The notes beneath the pieces are model-generated. The model had not been told where the DNA came from, made no database searches, and saw only the letters and a program-made list of their open reading frames with translations. DNA of 64,000 nt from Vreelandella halophila (GTDB lineage: Bacteria > Pseudomonadota > Gammaproteobacteria > Pseudomonadales > Oleiphilaceae), in the NCBI RefSeq assembly GCF_009856365.1, contig NZ_WMEX01000002.1, forward strand, positions 62,001 to 126,000. The letters run 5' to 3'. Position numbers and translations under genes: made by a program. Within the stretch, counting starts at the first letter, position 1; each line of letters opens with the position of its first letter. Positions 28,260 through 37,587 of the stretch are shown piece by piece.

Positions 28260-29708
28260 ATGCGTTACGGGGTCATCGCCAGAATCCTTGGCCTGCTGAT
28301 GATGGTATTCAGCCTGACGCTGCTGCCTCCAGTGGTGGTCTCGCTGATCTATGATGACGGCCAGGCCTATGCCTTCCTCGAGGGTTTCGGTGTGGTGCTT
28401 CTGGTTGGCGCCCTGGTGTGGTGGCCGAACCGCGGCAACAGCGATGATCTGCGCGTCCGCGACGGCTTCCTGATCACCTCCCTGTTCTGGATCGTGCTCA
28501 GTCTGGCCGGTTCCGTGCCGTTCTTCTTCAGCTCCGACCCCAGCATGCGCTACGTGGATGCCCTCTTTGAGGCAGTCTCGGGCCTGACTACCACGGGCGC
28601 CACCGTGCTTACAGGGCTGGACGCACTCCCGGAGTCCATCCTCTGGTACCGCCAGCAGCTGCAGTGGCTGGGCGGCATCGGCATTATCGTACTGGCCGTG
28701 GCCATCCTGCCAATGCTGGGCATCGGCGGCATGCAGCTTTATCGCGCGGAAGTGCCCGGCCCGGTCAAGGACAACAAGCTGACCCCCCGGATTGCCGAGA
28801 CCGCCAAGGCCCTCTGGTACATCTACGTGGGGCTGACCATTGCCTGCGCGCTTGCTTACTGGGTTGCGGGCATGACGCTGTTCGACGCCATCGGCCACAG
28901 TTTCTCAACCGTCGCCATCGGCGGCTTCTCCACCCACGACGCCAGCATGGGCCACTTCGACAGCCATGCCATCAAGCTCATCGCGTCTTTCTTCCTGTTC
29001 CTGAGCGGCGTCAACTTTGCGCTGCATTTCATGGCCTGGAATCAGCGAGGCCCCTGGCATTACTTCCGTGACCCGGAATTCCGGTTCTATGCCGGTGTCA
29101 TGGGGGGGGCCTGCGTGGCAACGGTGGGCATATTGATCCTGACCGCCACCTACGATCCCTGGCACAGCCTCAGCAACGGGATCTTCCAGGTCCTGTCCAT
29201 TGCCACGACCGCCGGCTTCACCTCGGCCGACTTCCATTACTGGCCAAGCGTACTGCCCGTCATGCTGATCCTGATGGCCTTCATGGGCGGTTGCGGTAAC
29301 TCCACCGCCGGCGGCATGAAGGCCATGCGCATCCTGCTGATCTACCGCCAGGGCGCGCGGGAGATCCGGCGCATCCTGCACCCGAACGCGGTCATTCCCA
29401 TCAAACTGGGTCACCGCCCAGTCTCGGACCGGATCCTCCAGGCGGTCTGGGGCTTTTTCTCCATGTACATGGTGGTCTTCGTGGTGCTGCTGCTGATCAA
29501 CCTCGCCATGGGCCTTGACCAGGTCACCGCCTGGACCGCCGTGGTCGCCACCCTGACCAATCTCGGGCCGGGCCTCGGGGAGGTCTCAAGCACCTTTCAG
29601 AGCATGCCGGATGTCACCAAATGGAGCGGCATGGCCGCCATGATCCTGGGACGACTGGAAATCTTCACGCTGCTGGTACTGTTCACACCGGAGTTCTGGC
29701 GGCGCTGA
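28260..29708 (+). CDS. trkH: Trk-type potassium transporter subunit TrkH
   Basis: 482-residue potassium translocating subunit of the SKT family, with four M1-P-M2 repeats. Selectivity-filter regions are visible as EAVSGLTTTGATVLTGLD, TVAIGGFSTHDASMGHFD, SIATTAGFTSADF and the last near TLTNLGPGLGEV. Length matches E. coli TrkH (483). The start follows AAAGGA after trkA. The pair supports osmoadaptation and potassium homeostasis. Confidence 0.97.
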   Translation: MRYGVIARILGLLMMVFSLTLLPPVVVSLIYDDGQAYAFLEGFGVVLLVGALVWWPNRGNSDDLRVRDGFLITSLFWIVLSLAGSVPFFFSSDPSMRYVDALFEAVSGLTTTGATVLTGLDALPESILWYRQQLQWLGGIGIIVLAVAILPMLGIGGMQLYRAEVPGPVKDNKLTPRIAETAKALWYIYVGLTIACALAYWVAGMTLFDAIGHSFSTVAIGGFSTHDASMGHFDSHAIKLIASFFLFLSGVNFALHFMAWNQRGPWHYFRDPEFRFYAGVMGGACVATVGILILTATYDPWHSLSNGIFQVLSIATTAGFTSADFHYWPSVLPVMLILMAFMGGCGNSTAGGMKAMRILLIYRQGAREIRRILHPNAVIPIKLGHRPVSDRILQAVWGFFSMYMVVFVVLLLINLAMGLDQVTAWTAVVATLTNLGPGLGEVSSTFQSMPDVTKWSGMAAMILGRLEIFTLLVLFTPEFWRR

Positions 29709-29752
29709 ACGGCCAATGTGACAACCACTGCGGCTCAACTAGACTGCGGAAC

Positions 29753-31645
29753 ATGAAACGTATTGTCGGAACGTGGTTTGCAGTCGTCATCCTGGTCCTC
29801 ATGGTACTCGGCAGCGGCCCAGCAGCGGCGCTTGAGCTCGTCGAGGTCGATGATGAAAGGGAACTGGACCTCAGCGCTGATATGCGGTGGGTGGCCGACC
29901 CCAACTCTGAACTGAGCGCGCAATCGCTGTTACAGGCGCCTGGGGAGCCGGACTGGCAGACCACCAACGGCCGGATCCTCAACCTCGGGCTGGAGAGCGC
30001 CCCCGTATGGATGGGCGTCTGGCTCAAAAGCAGTTCGGAAATCGACCGCTATCTCCAGATAGGTTATCCACCACTGGATGATGTCCGGATCCAGCTTCTT
30101 CGGGCCAGTGACGGTGAAACCGTCACCGAGGTCCACACCGGGGATACCCTGCCATTCTCATCCCGACCGATCGCGCATCACGATTTCGTGAGCCGGCTGA
30201 CACTGGCTCCGGACACCCGCTACCTGCTGCTGATCCGCATCCAGACCGAAGGGGCCCTGCAGGCCCCGGTACGTCTGTGGGAGCCGGAGGCCTTCCTCAG
30301 GGATACCCAGGTGTCCTCGGCACTGCACATGATGTTCTTCGGCATCATGGGGGCGCTCGCCATCTACAACCTGCTGCTGTACTTTGCGGTGCGGGATGGC
30401 GCCTATCTCTGGTACGTCCTCTATCTGCTGGCCTTCGTTCTGTCACAGGCGGCGCTGCGGGGCTTCGGTTTCCAGTACCTGTGGCCCGGCGCGCCCTGGT
30501 TCAACGGCATCAGCCTGACGGTGCTTCTCTCACTCAGCCTTGCCGCCGTGGGGTTCTTTACCCATCAGTTCCTCAATGCCCCCAGGCACAGCCGCCTGTG
30601 GTCCATCATCTTCCGGGCCATCGGCTGGTCGGGTATTGCCCTGGCAATCATCAGCGTGCTCGTGCCCTATCACATCGCCATTGCTCTGATGCTCGGGGTC
30701 GTCAGCAGCGAGGCGGTACTGGCGCTGGTGGGTGCCTGCTATCTGTGGTGGCGCGGTGAAGTGCTGGCCCGCTTCTACGTCATTGCCTGGGGCATCTTCC
30801 TGTTTGCCAACATCGCCTATACCGTCAGCAAGACCGGCGTGATTCCCACCAATATGCTGGTGGACCATGGCACCCAGATCGGCGCCGTCATCCAGATGCT
30901 GCTGCTGTCCTTTGCTCTGGCCTGGCGCATCAACCAGGAACGCGAACAGCGCCAGCAGGCCCAGGCCGAGGCGCTGCGGGTGCAGCAGGACGCCAACCTC
31001 AAGCTGGAAGCACGGGTGGAGGAGCGCACCGAGGAGCTCCGCCACGCCTATGATCAGCTCAAGCAGCTGAGCGAGCTGGATGGCCTCACGCAGCTCAAGA
31101 ACCGACCCTACTTTGACCAGGCCCTGGAGCGCGAATGGCGGCGCAGCTGCCGTGAGACCCATACCATGTCCCTTCTGATGCTGGACATTGATCATTTCAA
31201 GGCGGTTAACGACGACTACGGCCACCTCTGCGGTGATGACGCGCTGCGCCGGATTGCAGCGATCTGCGAAGAGGGAGTGGGACGGGTCGCCGACACCGTC
31301 GCGCGCTACGGGGGCGAGGAATTCGTGATCCTGCTGCCCATGACCGATCTCGGGGGCGCGACCCTGCTGGCCGAACGCATACGCGAGGCCGCGGCATCCG
31401 TGGAATTTGAATGGGAGGGCAACCCCATTGCGCTGAGCGTTTCCATTGGGCTGGCGTGCTGTATACCGGACTGCCAGCGGGACCATGAGTGGTTGATCCG
31501 TACCGCTGACGAAGCCCTCTATCAGGCCAAGACGCGCGGCCGTAACCGCACGGTTGTGGCCCGACAGAACGCTGATGGCGGTATCGACATGCTCACCCCC
31601 GAATCCCTTCAGGCATCCGCCGATGGCTCATCGCCCAGCGCCTGA
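29753..31645 (+). CDS. Membrane diguanylate cyclase with 7TMR-DISM sensor
   Basis: 630 residues from the ATG at 29753, which opens a signal peptide (about 1-26). Next come a periplasmic DISM extracellular domain (about 40-180), seven membrane helices (about 195-400), a short coiled coil (EQRQQAQAEALRVQQDANLK) and a C-terminal GGDEF domain (about 440-605). The active site reads ARYGGEEFVILLP, a GGEEF variant of active cyclases. An RVAD inhibitory-site motif lies five residues upstream, so product feedback is likely. It makes cyclic di-GMP in response to an unknown envelope signal. Its last 37 bp overlap the convergent ABC exporter gene. Confidence 0.94.
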   Translation: MKRIVGTWFAVVILVLMVLGSGPAAALELVEVDDERELDLSADMRWVADPNSELSAQSLLQAPGEPDWQTTNGRILNLGLESAPVWMGVWLKSSSEIDRYLQIGYPPLDDVRIQLLRASDGETVTEVHTGDTLPFSSRPIAHHDFVSRLTLAPDTRYLLLIRIQTEGALQAPVRLWEPEAFLRDTQVSSALHMMFFGIMGALAIYNLLLYFAVRDGAYLWYVLYLLAFVLSQAALRGFGFQYLWPGAPWFNGISLTVLLSLSLAAVGFFTHQFLNAPRHSRLWSIIFRAIGWSGIALAIISVLVPYHIAIALMLGVVSSEAVLALVGACYLWWRGEVLARFYVIAWGIFLFANIAYTVSKTGVIPTNMLVDHGTQIGAVIQMLLLSFALAWRINQEREQRQQAQAEALRVQQDANLKLEARVEERTEELRHAYDQLKQLSELDGLTQLKNRPYFDQALEREWRRSCRETHTMSLLMLDIDHFKAVNDDYGHLCGDDALRRIAAICEEGVGRVADTVARYGGEEFVILLPMTDLGGATLLAERIREAAASVEFEWEGNPIALSVSIGLACCIPDCQRDHEWLIRTADEALYQAKTRGRNRTVVARQNADGGIDMLTPESLQASADGSSPSA

Positions 31646-33414
31646 CGTTCCCATAGCCGGGCGTAACGACCGCCCAGGGCAAGCAGCTGTTCATGGGTGC
31701 CGCGTTCAACAATACAGCCGGCATCCATGACAAGGATGCTGTCCGCGTCATTCACCGTGGACAGGCGATGGGCAATGGCAAGCGTGGTCCGGTTGCTGGC
31801 GACCTCGTCCAACGCCTCCAGGATATGCTGCTCCGCCACCGAGTCCAGTGACGACGTGGCCTCGTCGAGCACCAGTATGGGCGGATCCTTGAGGATGACA
31901 CGGGCGATGGCCACGCGCTGCTTCTCACCCCCGGAAAGCTTCAGGCCCCGTTCACCGACCCGCGTTTCCAGCCCCTCGGGAAGGCGTGCCACGAAGTCCT
32001 CCAGATGGGCCATGCGCAGCGCCCGCTGCAGGTCCTCCTCACTGGCATCGGGCCGTCCGTAGAGGATGTTGCGGCGCAGACTGTCGTTGAACATCACGGT
32101 GTCCTGGGGCACCACGCCGATGGCCTCGCGCAGGCTCTGCTGGGTGACCTCGCGGATATCCTGACCATCGACTGTAATGGCGCCTTCCTGCACATCGAAG
32201 AAGCGGAACAACAACCTTGCCAGGGTCGACTTGCCGGCGCCGCTGGCGCCCACCACCGCCACCCGGGAGCCGGCCGGCACCTCAAAGGAGACATCCTGCA
32301 GGATCCGCTGGTCCGGGCGATAGCCGAACTCAACATGGCGGAATTCGATCCGGCCCCCGGTGACCGCCAGTGGTTTCGCGTCCGGCGCATCCACCACTGT
32401 TGGTGGCTGTTCCAGCAACCCGAAAAGGCGCTCCACGTTGACCAGTGCCTGCCGGATCTCGCGGTAGACAAAGCCCAGGGCGTTCAGGGGAATGAACAGC
32501 TGCAGCAGGTAGGCGTTGATCATGGTGAAATCGCCCAGGGTAATGTCCCCAGCCGCCACATCCGTTACCGCCATGGCCATGACCGCAATGAGCCCGATGC
32601 CGATGATCAGGGCCTGACCGGCATTCAGCGTCGCCAGTGAAAGGCGGTTGTTGAGCCGGGCCTGTTCCCACTCGGCCAGGTTGGCATCGTAGCGCTCGGC
32701 CTCAAAGTCCTCGTTGCTGAAGTACTTGACCGTCTCGTAGTTCAGCAGGCTGTCCACCGCACGGCTGTTGGACTCGTTGTCCTTGGCGTTCGCCTCGCGC
32801 ACGAACCGTGTCCGCCACTCGGTGACCCGGATCGAAAACACCACGTAGATCACGACGGCCACCAGGACGGTCAGCATGTAGCCGGGATCAAAAGCGAACA
32901 ACAGGATGCCGCAGACCATCACCAGTTCCAGGATAGTGGGCACGATGTTGAACAGCGTGAAGCGCAGCAGGAAGCTGATGCCATTGGTGCCGCGCTCGAT
33001 ATCCCGGGCGAGGCCCCCGGTACGGCGGTCCAGGTGAAAGCCCAGCTCCAGCCGGTGCAGATGACGGAAGACCTGCAGCGAAACACGACGCATGGCCCGC
33101 TCTGCGACGCGCGCGAAGACCGCGTCGCGCACCTCGTTGAACAGGGTGCCGCTGAAGCGCAGCAACCCGTAGGCGACCACCAGGAGAACCGGAATCCAGA
33201 GGACCATGTCGCCGCTGTCTTTCGCGTCCAGATGGTCGACGATGTATTTCAGTGCCACAGGCGTGGCCACCGTCGCCAGCTTGGCGACGATCAGGCAGGC
33301 AGCCGCGATGCCAACGCGGCCCCGGAATTCCTTCAGGTAGGGCCAGAGGCTGGCGATCACCCGCCAGTCCGGGCGGTAGTCGCCCGGGTAGTCGTTATCC
33401 GCGTAGGCGCGCAC
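31609..33414 (-). CDS. Atm1/ABCB7-type ABC exporter, fused permease and ATPase
   Basis: 601-residue half-transporter that dimerises. The membrane domain (about 20-320) shows the Atm1-like LNAGQALIIGIGLIAVM and FIPLNALGFVYREIRQALVN. The ATPase domain has Walker A GASGAGKST, signature LSGGEKQRVAIARV and Walker B ILVLDEATSSLDS. In bacteria this subgroup exports glutathione conjugates or metal adducts; the substrate here is inference. The start is GTG with GGAG about 9 bases upstream, 12 bp after the acyltransferase stop. Its 3' end overlaps the diguanylate cyclase gene. Confidence 0.93.
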   Translation of the reverse strand: MRAYADNDYPGDYRPDWRVIASLWPYLKEFRGRVGIAAACLIVAKLATVATPVALKYIVDHLDAKDSGDMVLWIPVLLVVAYGLLRFSGTLFNEVRDAVFARVAERAMRRVSLQVFRHLHRLELGFHLDRRTGGLARDIERGTNGISFLLRFTLFNIVPTILELVMVCGILLFAFDPGYMLTVLVAVVIYVVFSIRVTEWRTRFVREANAKDNESNSRAVDSLLNYETVKYFSNEDFEAERYDANLAEWEQARLNNRLSLATLNAGQALIIGIGLIAVMAMAVTDVAAGDITLGDFTMINAYLLQLFIPLNALGFVYREIRQALVNVERLFGLLEQPPTVVDAPDAKPLAVTGGRIEFRHVEFGYRPDQRILQDVSFEVPAGSRVAVVGASGAGKSTLARLLFRFFDVQEGAITVDGQDIREVTQQSLREAIGVVPQDTVMFNDSLRRNILYGRPDASEEDLQRALRMAHLEDFVARLPEGLETRVGERGLKLSGGEKQRVAIARVILKDPPILVLDEATSSLDSVAEQHILEALDEVASNRTTLAIAHRLSTVNDADSILVMDAGCIVERGTHEQLLALGGRYARLWERQALGDEPSADA

Positions 33415-33426
33415 TCAATGGCTCCG

Positions 33427-34323
33427 TCAGAGGTCTCTGTAGGGGTTGGGCTTGCCGGATGGCTGCTTGCGGAAGCGTTTGTACTCCCACTGGTACTGTT
33501 CCGGAATCCGCCGGACAACGGATTCCACGCTGGCGTTGAGGGCGGCCACCGAGGTCTCCGTGTCCGCCGCGTAGAGCCGTGGATCCGCCTCGTCCGCAAC
33601 CAGGCGGAAACCGCGGGCGCCAGGCAGCCGTTCGCAATAGGTCACCACAGCCCGGGCGCCGGTTTTCTGAACCAGGCGGGAAACCAGCTTCATGGTCAGA
33701 ACATCGATACCAAAGAAGGGCGCGTAGGTGCCGCCACTGGCATCCGGAACCTGGTCCGGCAGTATCCCCACAACACCGCCTTCGCGCAGGATGCTGAACA
33801 GCCGCAGCACCCCCTTGCGGTCCGCCCGGACCAGCTCCGACCCACCACGACCCCGCACCTTCGACATGTAGTCTTCCATCTCAGCCATCTTGGGCGGGCT
33901 GTAGAGCGCGGCCATGGAAAAGCGGGTGGAGTAGTAGAGCCCCAGCAGTTCCCAGTTGCCGAGATGGGGCACGATCAGCACCACGCCGCGGCCCTCGGCC
34001 CGTGCCTCGTCCAGAAGATGCTGGCCCTCGAATTCACGGATCAGGCCCAGGCAGCGCGGGACTGGGCTTTCCCACATGATGGGGATTTCCGCGATCAGCT
34101 TGCCGGTCTCCCGCAGGCTGTCGCGGGCCAGGGTACGGCGCTCGGCTTCCGGCATGTCCGGATAGGCCAGGGTGAGACTGCGCTCGGTTACCTTGCGGGT
34201 ACGATCGCGCGCGGCCCATAGACAGAGGCCAACAACACGGCCCAGCGACTGGGCGAGCGCCAGCGGCAGGTGACCGATGAGCCAGAGCAGGGCGCGCAGG
34301 CCCCTGATGCGCAGGGTTTTCAT
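33427..34323 (-). CDS. LpxL/LpxM-like lipid A biosynthesis acyltransferase
   Basis: 298-residue inner-membrane acyltransferase of the HtrB/MsbB family. An N-terminal hydrophobic segment (about 10-30) precedes the catalytic HX4E motif in VPHLGNWELLGLYYS. Later conserved segments are GVVGILPDQVPDASGGTYAPFFG and PEQYQWEYKRFRKQP. It should add a secondary acyl chain to lipid A on the cytoplasmic face, though some members are aminolipid acyltransferases. The ATG at 34323 lacks a strong ribosome binding site. It is divergent from glyQ and followed by the ABC exporter gene. Confidence 0.9.
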   Translation of the reverse strand: MKTLRIRGLRALLWLIGHLPLALAQSLGRVVGLCLWAARDRTRKVTERSLTLAYPDMPEAERRTLARDSLRETGKLIAEIPIMWESPVPRCLGLIREFEGQHLLDEARAEGRGVVLIVPHLGNWELLGLYYSTRFSMAALYSPPKMAEMEDYMSKVRGRGGSELVRADRKGVLRLFSILREGGVVGILPDQVPDASGGTYAPFFGIDVLTMKLVSRLVQKTGARAVVTYCERLPGARGFRLVADEADPRLYAADTETSVAALNASVESVVRRIPEQYQWEYKRFRKQPSGKPNPYRDL

Positions 34324-34376
34324 GGAAATTTGAACGACTCCCGGGCCGGGGTTTCCTAAGAACCGGAGGCGGAGCG

Positions 34377-34382
34377 TATAAT
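34377..34382 (+). promoter_or_regulatory. -10 element upstream of glyQ
   Basis: A perfect TATAAT lies in the 115-bp region between the divergent acyltransferase gene and glyQ. No good -35 is found at 16-18 bp, so an activator or a weak -35 such as TCCTAA is assumed. Confidence 0.5.
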
Positions 34383-34438
34383 ACGCGCCTTTGGTAGAAC
34401 GGGAAACCGATCCCCTCAATCCCCAGCAGGTGGACGCC

Positions 34439-35395
34439 GTGAGCGAACAGGCACAACCCGATGTAACAACCTTCCAGGGGCTGATCCTGGCCTTCCAGCA
34501 GTTCTGGGCCGAGCGCGGCTGCATCATCCAGCAGCCGCTGGACATGGAAGTGGGCGCGGGGACTTTCCATCCCGCCACCTTCCTGCGCAGTATCGGGCCG
34601 GAAAACTGGCATGCCGCCTATGTCCAACCCAGCCGCCGCCCCACGGACGGTCGCTACGGTGAGAACCCCAACCGGCTGCAGCACTATTACCAGTTCCAGG
34701 TGGTGCTCAAGCCCTCGCCGGACGACATCCAGGAACAGTACCTGGACTCGTTGCGGGTCCTGGGCCTGGACCCACTGGTGCACGACATCCGTTTTGTGGA
34801 AGACAACTGGGAGTCGCCAACCCTGGGGGCCTGGGGCCTGGGCTGGGAGGTCTGGCTCAACGGCATGGAGATCACCCAGTTCACCTATTTCCAGCAGGTG
34901 GGCGGTATTGAATGCTACCCCGTGACCGGTGAAATCACCTACGGCCTGGAACGCATCGCCATGTACCTGCAGGAGGTGGACAGCGTCTATGACCTGGTCT
35001 GGACGCGGACACCGGCCGGCGAAGTAACCTATGGCGACGTCTACCACCAGAACGAGGTCGAGCAGTCCCACTACAACTTCGAGCAGGCGGATGTCGAGTT
35101 CATGTTCCACGCCTTTGGGGTGCATGAGCGTGAGGCCCAGCGCCTGGTCGATGCGGGCCTTCCCCTGCCGGCCTACGAACAGGTTCTGAAGGCTTCCCAC
35201 ACCTTTAATATGCTGGACGCCCGGCATGCGATCTCGGTCACCGAGCGCCAGCGCTACATCCTGAGGGTACGCACCCTGGCCCGGGCGGTGGCCCGGGCCT
35301 ATTACGACCGGCGCCGGGATCTCGGCTTCCCCATGGCGGACGAGACCATCCGGCGCGAACTGCTCGCCGACGACGACACCCAGAAGGAGGCATGA
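34439..35395 (+). CDS. glyQ: Glycyl-tRNA synthetase alpha subunit
   Basis: 318 residues from the GTG at 34439, which has CAGGTGG about 7 bases upstream; TTG at 34391 and GTG at 34430 are alternatives that add non-conserved residues. It is the catalytic subunit of the heterotetrameric bacterial enzyme: [69 protein letters not shown] and [13 protein letters not shown] are near-identical to E. coli. Its stop overlaps an ATG just ahead of glyS. Confidence 0.97.
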   Translation: MSEQAQPDVTTFQGLILAFQQFWAERGCIIQQPLDMEVGAGTFHPATFLRSIGPENWHAAYVQPSRRPTDGRYGENPNRLQHYYQFQVVLKPSPDDIQEQYLDSLRVLGLDPLVHDIRFVEDNWESPTLGAWGLGWEVWLNGMEITQFTYFQQVGGIECYPVTGEITYGLERIAMYLQEVDSVYDLVWTRTPAGEVTYGDVYHQNEVEQSHYNFEQADVEFMFHAFGVHEREAQRLVDAGLPLPAYEQVLKASHTFNMLDARHAISVTERQRYILRVRTLARAVARAYYDRRRDLGFPMADETIRRELLADDDTQKEA

Positions 35396-35397
35396 TC

Positions 35398-37479
35398 ATG
35401 GCCACACCGGATTTCCTGGTTGAAGTCGGCACGGAAGAATTACCCCCCAAGGCGCTGAAGACACTTTCGGAATCCTTCGGGGAGGGCCTGCGCAGCGCGC
35501 TGGCGGACGCGGGCATTGAGTACGGCGAGATCGAAACCTTCGCCACACCCCGGCGACTGGCCGTACGCGTGAATAAGCTCGCGGACGCCCAGCCGGACAC
35601 TCCCTTCGAGAAGAAGGGCCCGGCCGTGAAAGCGGCGTTTGACGATCAGGGCAACCCCACGCGCGCCCTGGAAGGCTTTGCGCGCAACCTGGGCATCCAG
35701 CCGGACGAGCTGGACACCATGGAGACCGATAAAGGCGCCTGGCTGGTCTACCGTGGCGTGGAAAAAGGCCGCCCCACGGCCGAGCTGCTTCCCGGTATGG
35801 TGGAGCAAGCGCTCAATGGACTGCCCATCCCCAAGCGCATGCGTTGGGGGTCCCGCCGCGAGGAGTTTGTTCGCCCGGTTCACTGGCTGATCATGCTCTA
35901 TGGCAGTAAGGAAGTACCCTGCACCGTACTGGGCTGCGAAGCCGAGCAGGCCACGCGTGGTCACCGTTTCCATCACCCGGGTGAGCTCATCATCTCCACG
36001 CCTGCGGATTACGAACTGGTGTTGCGCCAGCACGGCTGGGTTGAACCGGATTTCGCGACACGCCGGGAGACGATCCGTAGCGGGGTGACCCGTGTGGCGG
36101 AAGAACAGGCTAAAGGTAGCGCGGTCATCAATCCGGACCTTCTGGACGAGGTCACCGCGCTGTGTGAATGGCCGGTACCGCTGCTCGGCCGTTTTGAGGA
36201 GCGATTCCTCGACGTACCGCCGGAAGCCCTGGTGTCCTCCATGGAGGAACACCAGAAGTACTTCCACGTGGTGGATGCCAATAACACCATGATGCCGTGT
36301 TTCATCACAGTGGCCAATATCGCGAGCCACGACCCCTCGGCGGTGATCGCGGGCAACGAAAAGGTCATCCGGCCCCGGCTGGCGGACGCCGCCTTCTTCT
36401 ACGATACCGACCGGAAAACCCCGCTCATCGACAGGCTGGACGATCTCAAACCCATTGTCTTCCAGCAGGATCTGGGCAGCCTGCACGACAAGACACTCCG
36501 GATTGCCTCCCTGGCCGGGCGTATTGCCGAGGGCATTGGCGCGGATCCGGACAAGGCACGGCGTGCCGGAACCCTGAGCAAGACCGATCTGCTGACCGAG
36601 ATGGTCCAGGAGTTCGACGACCTCCAGGGTGTCATGGGCGAGTATTACGCACGTCATGATGGTGAGGACGAATCGGTCGCAAGGGCATTGAGCGAACAGT
36701 ACCTGCCAGGCTTTGCCGGGGACCGTGTGCCGCAGACCGACATTGGCGCCTGCGTTGCGCTCGCGGACAGGCTTGATTCATTGGTGGGCCTGTTCGGGAT
36801 CAACCAGCCCCCCAGCGGCACACGTGACCCCTACGCACTGCGCCGGGCGGCACTGGGCGTGATCCGCATACTGGTGGAACGCGAACTGACCCTGGATCTC
36901 GAAGAGCTGGCCGGTTGGGCCGCCAGGGAATTCAACAGCCTTACCGTGAACGACCCGGTCAATCCGGTGGTGGACTACATCCTTGAGCGGTTCCGGGCCA
37001 GCTTCGAAGACCAGGGGGTTCCGGCGGAGGTTTTCCTGGCGGTCCAGGCACGCCGGCCCACCCAGCCCCTGGATTTCCATCGCCGCGTTCTGGCGGTGAA
37101 CAACTTCATCGCCCTGCCGGAAGCCCAGGCACTGGCAGCCGCCAACAAGCGGGTCTCCAACATCCTTGAGAAACAGGGCGGCACCCGGGCCGGCAACGTG
37201 GATCCCGAACGTTTCCAGGAAGAGGCTGAGCGGGCACTGTATGAAGCGCTCCAGTCCCAGGAAGAGCAGGTCGAACCGCTGTTCGCCCGCGGCGACTATG
37301 ATGCCGGCCTCCAGTCCCTGGCGCAGCTGCGTGAGGTGGTGGACCGGTTCTTCAACGACGTCATGGTGATGGCGGATGACGACAGCCTGAGAGCCAACCG
37401 GCTGGCACTCCTGGAACGACTCAGGCAGCTGTTCCTCAGGGTCGCGGATATTTCACTGCTGCAGACTGGCAGTGACTAG
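35398..37479 (+). CDS. glyS: Glycyl-tRNA synthetase beta subunit
   Basis: 693-residue tRNA-binding subunit partnering GlyQ. It opens ATPDFLVEVGTEELPPKAL and has the conserved MRWGSRREEFVRPVHWL and VRNE-region equivalents, an HD-like central part and a C-terminal anticodon-binding domain. Two ATGs occur: 35392 overlaps the glyQ stop but abuts the AAGGAGG site, while 35398 has 7-base spacing and the conserved start, so I use it. Confidence 0.97.
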   Translation: MATPDFLVEVGTEELPPKALKTLSESFGEGLRSALADAGIEYGEIETFATPRRLAVRVNKLADAQPDTPFEKKGPAVKAAFDDQGNPTRALEGFARNLGIQPDELDTMETDKGAWLVYRGVEKGRPTAELLPGMVEQALNGLPIPKRMRWGSRREEFVRPVHWLIMLYGSKEVPCTVLGCEAEQATRGHRFHHPGELIISTPADYELVLRQHGWVEPDFATRRETIRSGVTRVAEEQAKGSAVINPDLLDEVTALCEWPVPLLGRFEERFLDVPPEALVSSMEEHQKYFHVVDANNTMMPCFITVANIASHDPSAVIAGNEKVIRPRLADAAFFYDTDRKTPLIDRLDDLKPIVFQQDLGSLHDKTLRIASLAGRIAEGIGADPDKARRAGTLSKTDLLTEMVQEFDDLQGVMGEYYARHDGEDESVARALSEQYLPGFAGDRVPQTDIGACVALADRLDSLVGLFGINQPPSGTRDPYALRRAALGVIRILVERELTLDLEELAGWAAREFNSLTVNDPVNPVVDYILERFRASFEDQGVPAEVFLAVQARRPTQPLDFHRRVLAVNNFIALPEAQALAAANKRVSNILEKQGGTRAGNVDPERFQEEAERALYEALQSQEEQVEPLFARGDYDAGLQSLAQLREVVDRFFNDVMVMADDDSLRANRLALLERLRQLFLRVADISLLQTGSD

Positions 37480-37506
37480 GGAAGATCCGGAGATCGCTAT
37501 CATTAG

Positions 37507-37521
37507 TGCGAACCATTCTCA
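37507..37521 (+). promoter_or_regulatory. Candidate Fur box
   Basis: TGCGAACCATTCTCA fits the 7-1-7 Fur inverted repeat (TGATAAT-N-ATTATCA) at 11 of 14 positions and resembles natural Fur sites of Pseudomonas iron genes. It abuts a perfect -35 element, so iron-bound Fur would block RNA polymerase. Confidence 0.65.
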
Positions 37522-37550
37522 TTGACATATAGAAAAAGGCCGGCAATACT
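37522..37550 (+). promoter_or_regulatory. Promoter of the HmuT-like gene
   Basis: A consensus -35 TTGACA (37522-37527) is followed after 17 bp by AATACT (37545-37550). The Fur-like site lies immediately upstream. Transcription should start near 37557. Confidence 0.6.
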
Positions 37551-37587
37551 GGCGATTCGATGACCCCACAGGAACCATTGAATCGCC
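37551..37587 (+). repeat. Perfect 8-bp inverted repeat abutting the start codon
   Basis: GGCGATTC (37551-37558) and GAATCGCC (37580-37587) enclose 21 bp that contain the AGGA ribosome binding site, and the right arm touches the ATG. The predicted transcription start falls inside the left arm, so this may be a DNA operator rather than a full RNA hairpin. Confidence 0.6.

Noticed and set aside
36262-36277. TTCCACGTGG in glyS as a third parS site
   Set aside because: Only half of the palindrome is present and the flanks do not match, so ParB binding is unlikely.
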